The notes beneath the pieces are model-generated. The model saw only the letters and a list, made by a program, of their open reading frames with translations. It was not told the origin of the DNA and did no database searches. From assembly GCA_946410555.1 (NCBI GenBank), contig CAMKAT010000006.1:1-57212 (forward strand): 57,212 bases of DNA, given 5' to 3'. Source of the stretch: an uncultured Caryophanales bacterium. GTDB lineage: Bacteria > Bacillota_I > Bacilli_A > RF39 > UBA660. The translations under genes were made by a program, and so were the position numbers. This document shows, one piece after another, positions 25,453 through 32,498 of the stretch (position 1 is its first letter; the number at the start of each line of letters is the position of its first letter).

Positions 25453-27971
25453 AATTTAAATAATATATTCATAGCTTCCATTGGAGTTGTATGCATTGGA
25501 TCAATAGTATCAACAAATTCTTTTAATTCATCTTTACTTTCAGTTTGTGTAAAGTCCATACTTATTTGTTCAACAAAAGCATCTTTTTTCTTACTATTAG
25601 AACTTTCATATCTCTTTAATATTGATTCACTATTTTTAAGTAACTCTTCAGGTAAACCTGCAAGTCTAGCAACATGAATACCATAAGATTTATCTGTTGC
25701 GCCATCACTTACTTTATGTAAGAAAACTACATTACCATCTTTTTCACTTGCTTCAACATGAACATTCTTAATTGATTTAATCTTTTGATCTAAATCAGTT
25801 AATTCATGATAATGAGTACTAAATAAAGTTTTACATTTTATCTTAGTTGATACATATTCAAGAATTGCTCTTGCTAAACTCATACCATCATAAGTACTTG
25901 TTCCTCTACCCAACTCATCAAATAAAATTAATGATTTATCAGTAGCATTTTGAATAGCATTATTAGCTTCTAACATTTCAACCATGAATGTAGATTCACC
26001 ACTTACCAAGTCATCACTAGCACCAATTCTTGTAAATATCTTATCGAATATTGGCAAGTTTGCTTCTTCACAAGGAACAAAAGATCCCATTTGTGCCATA
26101 ATAACAATAATAGCTAGTTGTCTCATGAAAGTAGATTTACCACTCATGTTAGGACCAGTAATTAGAAGTGTATTAGTATTTTCATCCATAATACAATCAT
26201 TCTTAACATAAGCATTACCTGATACTACCTCAACAACTGGATGTCTACCTTGAATAATTCTTAAATTATTTTCTTCATTTAATGTCGGTCTTATTAAATG
26301 ATACTCTTCACTAACTCTTGATAAAGAAACATAAACATCAATGCTTGCAATCAAGTCAGCAGTGTTTTTAATCTTAGCGATATTTTTCTTTAATATATCT
26401 CTAATTTCACAGAATAAATTATATTCAATTTCATTTATTCTTTCTTCAGCATTTAAAACAAGTGCTTCTTTTTCTTTAAGTTCTGGTGTAATAAATCTTT
26501 CAGCTCCAGTTAAAGTTTGTCTTCTTTCCCAATTAAACTCTTCTTTAACGTTTTCAAGTTGTCCTTTAGTTACTTCAATATAATAACCAAATACTTTGTT
26601 ATATCCTACCTTAAGATTTTGAATTCCAGTACGTTTCTTTTCTTCTTCTTCGATAGATGAAATAAAGTCTTTTCCACCTTTTCTAATTATTTTAAGTTCA
26701 TCTAATTCTTTATTATAACCACTCTTAATTAAGTAACCTTCTTTAATACCAATCGGAGGTTCTTCATAAATTGCATTTTCAAGTAAATCAAATAACTCTT
26801 TATGTTCATCTAACTTAACATCAAATTTAAGTTCTTTAATAATTCTATTAATATCAGGAAGTATTCCTAAACTCTTCTTAATTTGAAGTGCATCTCTTGC
26901 ATTAAATTGTCCACAAGAAACTTTACCGCAAAGTCTTTCTAAGTCATATATTTCATAAAGATCACGAGATAACTCTTCTCTTAATAAAAATTCATTATTA
27001 AGTTTTTCTACGATATCATATCTTTTATTAATCTCTATTTTATCTTTAAGCGGATTCATTAACCAAGATTTTAATTTTCTTGCACCCATGGCAGTCTTAG
27101 TCTTATCTAAAAGCCAAATTAAAGAATACTTTCTATCTTTTAATCTTAAAGTTTCTATAAGTTCAAGATTTCTAATTGTATGAACATCCATATCAATATA
27201 GTCATCTTTATTAATTACTTTTACACTACCTAAATGAGATAAATCTTTTAATTCTTTAACTCTTAAATAGTATAGTAAATGTTTAACACCATAAGAGATT
27301 CTATCATCTTCAATTTCTTCATAGATAGACTTATATTCATCTTCTAAAACATCACTAGAAATAGATACATTTAGTCCATAATTATTAATAAGTATATTTA
27401 GTTTATCTAAAGGATATTCTTCTTGTACTACAAGTTCTTTAATATTTAAATTAATAAGTTCTTTTCTTAAAGCTTCATCATTATATTTAATATATTCTGA
27501 GTTTACTGAACCTGTAGATAAATCTATATAAGTAAGTAAATATATAAAACCAAAATCTATTAAACCACCAATATAGTTAAAGTCTCTTTCATTTAAGTAT
27601 TCTAAATCTACCATAGTACCTTTAGTAATAACTTCAATTACATCTCTTTTAACCATTCCTTTAGCAGTCTTAGGATCTTCTAGTTGTTCACATATAGCTA
27701 CCTTATATCCTTTACTTATAAGTTTTTCTATATAAGTCTTAACTGAATGATGAGGAACTCCACACATAGGAATTCTTTCCTTAAGTCCTGCATTCTTACC
27801 AGTTAAAGTTAATTCACATTCTCTAGATACAAGTTCTGCTTCTTCAAAGAATATTTCATAAAAGTCACCAATTCTAGAAAATAAAATACAATCAGGATAT
27901 CTATCATGTATTTCAAGTAGTTGTTGCATCATTGGAGATAATTCATTTCTATTTACATCTAGTCTATTCAC
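25431..27971 (-). CDS. mutS: DNA mismatch repair protein MutS
   Basis: Recognises mismatches and recruits MutL, driven by ATP. 846 aa from GTG 27971: the GTG at 27980 is part of the AAAGGTGAT ribosome site. N-terminal mismatch-binding domain with SRIGDFYEIFFEEA (family FxxGDFYExF), the core and clamp domains, Walker A GPNMSGKSTFMRQ near residue 605, LFDELGRGTSTYDG (Walker B) and FSTHYHELT. It appears transcribed alone: mutL is not adjacent in the window. The -10 TATAAT is at 27992-27997. Confidence 0.96.
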   Translation of the reverse strand: MNRLDVNRNELSPMMQQLLEIHDRYPDCILFSRIGDFYEIFFEEAELVSRECELTLTGKNAGLKERIPMCGVPHHSVKTYIEKLISKGYKVAICEQLEDPKTAKGMVKRDVIEVITKGTMVDLEYLNERDFNYIGGLIDFGFIYLLTYIDLSTGSVNSEYIKYNDEALRKELINLNIKELVVQEEYPLDKLNILINNYGLNVSISSDVLEDEYKSIYEEIEDDRISYGVKHLLYYLRVKELKDLSHLGSVKVINKDDYIDMDVHTIRNLELIETLRLKDRKYSLIWLLDKTKTAMGARKLKSWLMNPLKDKIEINKRYDIVEKLNNEFLLREELSRDLYEIYDLERLCGKVSCGQFNARDALQIKKSLGILPDINRIIKELKFDVKLDEHKELFDLLENAIYEEPPIGIKEGYLIKSGYNKELDELKIIRKGGKDFISSIEEEEKKRTGIQNLKVGYNKVFGYYIEVTKGQLENVKEEFNWERRQTLTGAERFITPELKEKEALVLNAEERINEIEYNLFCEIRDILKKNIAKIKNTADLIASIDVYVSLSRVSEEYHLIRPTLNEENNLRIIQGRHPVVEVVSGNAYVKNDCIMDENTNTLLITGPNMSGKSTFMRQLAIIVIMAQMGSFVPCEEANLPIFDKIFTRIGASDDLVSGESTFMVEMLEANNAIQNATDKSLILFDELGRGTSTYDGMSLARAILEYVSTKIKCKTLFSTHYHELTDLDQKIKSIKNVHVEASEKDGNVVFLHKVSDGATDKSYGIHVARLAGLPEELLKNSESILKRYESSNSKKKDAFVEQISMDFTQTESKDELKEFVDTIDPMHTTPMEAMNILFKLKDISKK

Positions 27972-27991
27972 TTTTATCACCTTTATTTACT

Positions 27992-27997
27992 ATTATA
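27992..27997 (-). promoter_or_regulatory. -10 element of mutS
   Basis: TATAAT on the minus strand about 21 nt before the GTG start; the -35 is poor. Confidence 0.5.
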
Positions 27998-28067
27998 TAA
28001 AAATAAGATACTAAAAACTAGAAAAACTTTTTACAAATATTTAAATTCTGAGGGGGTCAGAACTTTT

Positions 28068-28123
28068 TTGAAAGAAATTTCGAGTAATTTAAGGGGGTAA
28101 CCGTGTATAAGTATATTAGAGGG
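28068..28123 (+). promoter_or_regulatory. Upstream element of the small-peptide locus, copy of the dnaG leader
   Basis: Contains AAAGAAATTTC, ATTTAAGGGG and TATATTAGAGGG in the same order as the dnaG upstream DNA (9195-9251, other strand), with most bases between also equal. It precedes the 22-codon gene and probably holds its promoter (TATAAG or TATATT as -10). No SigA -35 was seen. Confidence 0.55.
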
Positions 28124-28146
28124 AGTGTTATCCTGTATGTTATCTC
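28119..28146 (+). repeat. Inverted repeat, left arm, of the small-peptide locus
   Basis: Begins GAGGGAGTGTTATC and ends TTATCTC. The right arm, read on the minus strand, is 28332-28361 (GAGGGAGCATTATC ... TATCTC). The first 14 nt of this arm can pair with 28348-28361 of the same plus transcript, with two G-U pairs. Confidence 0.7.
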
Positions 28147-28178
28147 ACTAACTAGAAATAGAAAGTGAGGTGGTAATT

Positions 28179-28247
28179 ATGAGTAAAAAGGATTTTTTAA
28201 TTCTTATACTACTTATGATTATTATTTTGCTAATTGTATATAAGTAA
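28179..28247 (+). CDS. 22-aa hydrophobic peptide, candidate type I toxin
   Basis: Translates as MSKKDFLI followed by an almost unbroken run of Leu/Ile (LILLMIIILLIVYK): a charged N-terminus and one membrane-spanning stretch. GTGAGGTGG, a good Shine-Dalgarno site, lies 6-7 nt before the ATG, and the stop is TAA. Size and make-up match the small membrane toxins of type I systems (Fst, TxpA, Ldr types), though no sequence family is recognised. The locus has flanking inverted repeats, a possible long-range 5'-3' pairing in the mRNA, and a convergent small RNA downstream. A short ATG-TAA frame of four codons lies in its leader at 28137. It may instead be a regulatory or membrane-stress peptide. 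Confidence 0.6.
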   Translation: MSKKDFLILILLMIIILLIVYK

Positions 28248-28290
28248 AACTTAGATACTTAACAAAACTTTGAAGGGGGTTTTGGTTAAC

Positions 28291-28319
28291 AAAAAAAGCA
28301 TCAGTCCATAACTGATGCT
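28291..28319 (-). terminator. Terminator of the small RNA
   Basis: Perfect 9-bp stem AGCATCAGT / ACTGATGCT, 5-nt loop, and T7 on the minus strand only. The plus strand has no T run. Confidence 0.88.
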
Positions 28320-28331
28320 ATATCGAAATTC

Positions 28332-28361
28332 GAGATAGCATTATGTTGATAATGCTCCCTC
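28332..28361 (-). repeat. Inverted repeat, right arm, of the small-peptide locus
   Basis: Read on the minus strand it resembles the left arm (28119-28146): GAGGGAG, TTATC, ATCTC in the same order. It forms the 5' hairpin of the small RNA. Confidence 0.7.
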
Positions 28362-28367
28362 ACACTT

Positions 28368-28396
28368 ATTTTATAAAAATAATAAACCTTAATCAA
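28368..28396 (-). promoter_or_regulatory. Promoter of the small RNA
   Basis: -35 TTGATT (28391-28396), 17-nt spacer, -10 TAAAAT (28368-28373), just after the end of the SepM-like gene. Confidence 0.7.
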
Positions 28397-28399
28397 TAA

Positions 28400-29407
28400 C
28401 TAATTATCTAACTTAGATAATTCTTCTAATACTTGATTAAAGTTTTCTGCTTTAATAAGTTTTATCTTTAATTTTCTGTTTTCTACCAATTCTTTAGCTT
28501 CATCATAATTCTTTTCAGGAACTATAAATACATCAGCTTTATTCTTAGCAGCTCCTAAGATTTTATATTTAATACCAGCGATTTCACCAACAGTTCCATC
28601 AAGTTCAATAGTACCAGTTCCACTTATCTTTAATCCTTTAGTTATATCTTCTTCTACCAAAGCATTATAAATACTTAAAGAAAGCATCAACCCACCAGAA
28701 GAACCAAGTTCTGATTCTTTATATTCATAATGAATATCAGGATTATTATCATATTCAAATATAGTATCTACAACAATACCAAGAACTTTAACACCATCTA
28801 CCACTGTTACTTTCGCAGTTGCATCTGTTTCTTTTTTATTTCTTAATACTTTAAAGGAAATAGTATCTCCATCATTCTTAGTTTGAATATATTTTCTAAA
28901 TTCTAATGAATCCTTCATTTCTATATCATCATATTTAAGTATCTTATCTCCGATATTTAATGTAGTATCAGCATAGTCATTATAAATATAATAAATATAA
29001 AAATCATAGCTCTTAATATTAATATCTACACCTGCGCTCTTATAAGCATTATAAGTAGCATTACTAATAGATGAATATAAACTAATTGTTTGTGCTTTAG
29101 CTAATGTCTCATAATCTAAATTACTTATATCACTATCTTTAACTATTTCCCAATCAGGTAAAAGTTTAGCAAGTAATACTGTAACTACATTACCCCTATA
29201 AGAGGAGACATAAGTAAGATTAAATGAACCCAGAGCTTTATATTGAATATTAGTAAGTCTATTACTTATATCTATTAATCCACCTGGAGTTTCAACAGTA
29301 ACGTTAGGTTTATAAAAGATACATACAAGTAAAAATATCAAAGTAATAAAATTAATAATATTACCTTTTAAAAATTTAATTATTTTAGTCTTTCTATCTT
29401 CTTTCAT
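28400..29407 (-). CDS. Membrane-anchored PDZ and Lon-type serine protease, SepM/YlbL family
   Basis: 335 aa. A membrane anchor at about residues 18-32 is followed by a PDZ domain (LNIGDKILKYDD, about 145-215) and a C-terminal S16 protease domain. The catalytic Ser is in GSSGGLMLSL (about 236) and the Lys in GIKYKILGAAK (about 278), with the family marker SGTGTIELDGTVGEI. Family members cut exported peptides or membrane proteins outside the cell. It follows the giant pilin-like operon on the same strand but has its own extended -10 (29423-29428). It could process surface or pilus proteins, which is inference. Confidence 0.88.
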   Translation of the reverse strand: MKEDRKTKIIKFLKGNIINFITLIFLLVCIFYKPNVTVETPGGLIDISNRLTNIQYKALGSFNLTYVSSYRGNVVTVLLAKLLPDWEIVKDSDISNLDYETLAKAQTISLYSSISNATYNAYKSAGVDINIKSYDFYIYYIYNDYADTTLNIGDKILKYDDIEMKDSLEFRKYIQTKNDGDTISFKVLRNKKETDATAKVTVVDGVKVLGIVVDTIFEYDNNPDIHYEYKESELGSSGGLMLSLSIYNALVEEDITKGLKISGTGTIELDGTVGEIAGIKYKILGAAKNKADVFIVPEKNYDEAKELVENRKLKIKLIKAENFNQVLEELSKLDN

Positions 29408-29422
29408 AAAGTCACCTTAAAA

Positions 29423-29428
29423 ATTATA
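29423..29428 (-). promoter_or_regulatory. Extended -10 promoter of the SepM-like gene
   Basis: TGTTATAAT on the minus strand; AAGGTGAC before the ATG at 29407. Confidence 0.6.
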
Positions 29429-29434
29429 ACACAA

Positions 29435-29460
29435 TAAAACTGCTTAAAAAAGCAGTCTTA
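29435..29460 (-). terminator. Terminator of the pilin-like operon
   Basis: Stem ACTGCTT / AAGCAGT followed by T4 then A on the minus strand: moderate strength. Confidence 0.7.
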
Positions 29461-29464
29461 TTAA

Positions 29465-32400
29465 TTAAGATAATGTACATCCCGAAGGACCTACATAAGT
29501 AACTTGAGAGAAACTACCATCTATCTTTGGCATATACGTATACGAACCAGTTAAAGCCTTATATTGAGTTTTAGCAGTATTACAATTACTAGAAAGAACA
29601 AATTCCATCTTACCAGTATCATTAGCATAAGTATTCATGTTAAATCCATTAAATATCCACTTCATTCCAAATTCAAGATTTTTATTTTCAGGTTCAGAAG
29701 AATTTCTTTTATAAACATTATTATTAAGGATAAAAGTAAATTTATCAATTCTACCATCCTCAAGTGCTCTTTTACCAACATCTCTAAATGTAGGAGCATG
29801 ATCCCAAGTACTAGCTAAATTATAAGTTTGACCACCTTTTATCTCAATAACAGCCAAATTAGTACATCCATAGAATAATCCATAATCACTATTTGAAGTA
29901 ACAGAATCTTCAAAACGTGTACCTACGATAGGTAAAACAAGTTTATAAATTTCTTTATATCTTTCCGGAGTTATACTAATAGCTTTAGAAATTGGTGCAC
30001 TAAATGAACCACTAAATGTATCAGTAAACGTACAATATGGACTAATTTTTAATCCATCAAGATAACCATCAGGTAATCCTCTTAAAAGTGAACAATCTTT
30101 AAACGCTACAGAAAGGACTTGAGTTGTACCAGTTGTAACAAAATTATCAAAAGGACTCTTTCCATTCTTTAACACATAATCGCCTTCACCAGAAAGGTAT
30201 TTATCAATTTCTTCTTGTGTAGTAAATGATCCATCAACAAAAGTTAAACGATTACAATTAGCAAAAGCACCATAGAAATTTACATTAGTTTTAATTTCAA
30301 AATCATTTAAGAATACATATGTAAGACGTTGAGAATTAAAGAAAATTTGAGAAAAATCAATAGTATTATCAGTAACTTGAGAATGCATACCACTCATATC
30401 AATAGCTCTATATCCAGATTCACAAAACATTTGAGCAAAATTATAACAATTATGTAACTCTAAGAATGAAACATCAAATAAATCTTTATAATTATTACTT
30501 GTATTAGTTCTATAAAACATACCATTAACATTCAAGCAGTTATGCATTGTGAATGTAGGGCCAACAAAATGTTCAAACTTATTAGAGTTTCCTAAGAACC
30601 ATACAGCATTAGCTACTTTATCTAAATTAAAGTTAGTACCATCCTTAGCAAGCCTAACAGTAACAACATGAGTTCCAGCTATCATCCTAGTGACTAAAAT
30701 CGCACTATTAAATGATAACATACTTAAATCTAAATCACCTTCAAGTGAAGTACAATTACATAAAAAATCTGAGAAATCAGAAACATTATGTGTATCAATA
30801 TTAACAAATCCATGAGCTGTAAGTTTATCACACCATCTATAGAATTGAGACATACTTTGAAGATTTGGTGATTTTATATTTTCTACTCTACTAGTAACTA
30901 ATACATCACTATCTTCATACATGTTAGCCATAGTAACTAATTTAGGAACATTTAAATTAAGAAGTGAACTCTCAAGAAGGACAGAATTATGAGCAAGCAT
31001 TGAAGACATATTCTTTAAATTAGGAAAACTCTTACCTGCTCCATCCATAACAAACTTCTTAATACCAGTATTCTTGAATATACCATTTAAAGTAGTTATA
31101 TTATAAGCTGGGAATTCAACATTATAATCAAATAATCCATCAGTACCCACAAGTTTTTTACAATCATTAAATACTGAGTTAGCATTTCTAACATTGCCTA
31201 AATCTGTTCTTCCTTTAAATGGAGAATAAGTTAAAGATGCACATTTATAAAATGCCATAGAAACATCTTTTACTAAAGATAAATCAAACTTATCAAAGTT
31301 AAGTAAATCTATTAAAGAAGAACACTCATAGAACATACTATTAATATTAGTAATACCTGTAGAATTAAATCCTTTAAAATCAACAGTCTTTAAGTTAGTA
31401 AATCCTTTAAACATACTAGAAACTGAATTACCATATACAGATACCCCACCTAATTGATAAATAGTAGCAACATATAATGTAGGATCACTAGGATCTTGCT
31501 TATAACTTAATAAAACAGAACCATTTTGTGAATAAGAAATATCTATACCTGTAATATCTTCTTTACCAGTAGAATCTTCAAAAGTAATCGAAGAAATTCT
31601 ATTCTTATAAAGTTTAGCAGCTATTACCGAAGGTAAATCAACAAAGTTCTTATTCATACCTACTACTGAAGTTTCAGTTTCTTTTGATTCAGAACATACA
31701 TATTGATAAACAGGAGTTACAACTTTAGTCTTATCACAATTTGTTGTAGAACCGCTACAATTACAACTTAAATTATCACTATCACACGAGAATATTGTTT
31801 TAGGGTTTGTAGGTGTTGGATCAGCTGGATCATTTAATCTAAATGAGAAACTCAAATCAAGATTATAATTATAACCATTATCATCGCTTATAGGAATAAA
31901 TAAATTACCCATATTTTCTTTTTGTTCACTATACTTCTTACCCATTTCATAATTGGCAGTATAATTAACACTTATACTAGAATTATCATCAGTTAATACT
32001 AAATTAACATCACTATCTATTTTTTGTACTACTGAATAAGTATCTTTCCAACTACCATAATCATCGTCATCGATAGTCTTACCTACAGTACAATCTTGAT
32101 AGTAACCTTTACCATAACGTATTACCCATGAAGAATTATCACTCTTTTGTTTATAAATAAGAATATAACCTGTATCAGCAATATCATATGTTTTATTATA
32201 TTCAATTCTTACACAGTTAGATACTTCACTAGCATCTAGTGAATCAGGATTAAATCCAAATTGATCAAAAGTACATTTAGAAATAGCTTTTACACCAATT
32301 TCTATCATATCTTTTTCAATAGCTTTAGTAACTACGTTTTGTGAAATAAGAAGTGATGACTTCTTTTTAACATCAGTAGATGCTTTTTGTATTTGTAATA

Positions 32401-32497
32401 GAAGTGCAAATAGCACTCCCATTACAAGTGAAATAATAATAACACTAACTAATACTTCTACGATAGTCATACCACTTGAATTATTACGTCTATTCAT
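29465..32497 (-). CDS. Giant pilin-like protein with BspA-type leucine-rich repeats
   Basis: 1010 aa from ATG 32497, chosen by GGAGGTGC 5 nt upstream; the open frame runs 48 nt further up into the preceding gene. Leader MNRRNNSSG, cleavage site, then MTIVEVLVSVIIISLVMG: a prepilin helix with Glu5, most like PulJ/ComGF pseudopilins. From about residue 330 to 830 come repeats with SMFxxCxxL and NLKTVDFKGF motifs, the BspA/DUF285 type of surface leucine-rich repeat. Many Cys. It is the last of three overlapping pilin-like genes. It probably displays an adhesive or sensing domain on a pilus or pseudopilus tip. Confidence 0.82.
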   Translation of the reverse strand: MNRRNNSSGMTIVEVLVSVIIISLVMGVLFALLLQIQKASTDVKKKSSLLISQNVVTKAIEKDMIEIGVKAISKCTFDQFGFNPDSLDASEVSNCVRIEYNKTYDIADTGYILIYKQKSDNSSWVIRYGKGYYQDCTVGKTIDDDDYGSWKDTYSVVQKIDSDVNLVLTDDNSSISVNYTANYEMGKKYSEQKENMGNLFIPISDDNGYNYNLDLSFSFRLNDPADPTPTNPKTIFSCDSDNLSCNCSGSTTNCDKTKVVTPVYQYVCSESKETETSVVGMNKNFVDLPSVIAAKLYKNRISSITFEDSTGKEDITGIDISYSQNGSVLLSYKQDPSDPTLYVATIYQLGGVSVYGNSVSSMFKGFTNLKTVDFKGFNSTGITNINSMFYECSSLIDLLNFDKFDLSLVKDVSMAFYKCASLTYSPFKGRTDLGNVRNANSVFNDCKKLVGTDGLFDYNVEFPAYNITTLNGIFKNTGIKKFVMDGAGKSFPNLKNMSSMLAHNSVLLESSLLNLNVPKLVTMANMYEDSDVLVTSRVENIKSPNLQSMSQFYRWCDKLTAHGFVNIDTHNVSDFSDFLCNCTSLEGDLDLSMLSFNSAILVTRMIAGTHVVTVRLAKDGTNFNLDKVANAVWFLGNSNKFEHFVGPTFTMHNCLNVNGMFYRTNTSNNYKDLFDVSFLELHNCYNFAQMFCESGYRAIDMSGMHSQVTDNTIDFSQIFFNSQRLTYVFLNDFEIKTNVNFYGAFANCNRLTFVDGSFTTQEEIDKYLSGEGDYVLKNGKSPFDNFVTTGTTQVLSVAFKDCSLLRGLPDGYLDGLKISPYCTFTDTFSGSFSAPISKAISITPERYKEIYKLVLPIVGTRFEDSVTSNSDYGLFYGCTNLAVIEIKGGQTYNLASTWDHAPTFRDVGKRALEDGRIDKFTFILNNNVYKRNSSEPENKNLEFGMKWIFNGFNMNTYANDTGKMEFVLSSNCNTAKTQYKALTGSYTYMPKIDGSFSQVTYVGPSGCTLS

Positions 32498-32498
32498 A

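Larger units (their letters stand above)
28291..28361 (-). ncRNA. Predicted small RNA, candidate antitoxin
   Basis: About 70 nt from a promoter at 28368-28396, convergent to the 22-codon gene. Its 5' part folds as AGCATTAT / ATAATGCT (loop CAAC) with outer GAG / CTC, then a small UCGA stem, then a terminator (AGCATCAGT / ACTGATGCT, T7). It is antisense to the 3' region of any plus transcript that runs past 28290, and its 5' 14 nt are a near copy of the toxin mRNA leader. It would therefore compete for the 5'-3' pairing of that mRNA. Not verified by expression. Confidence 0.6.
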
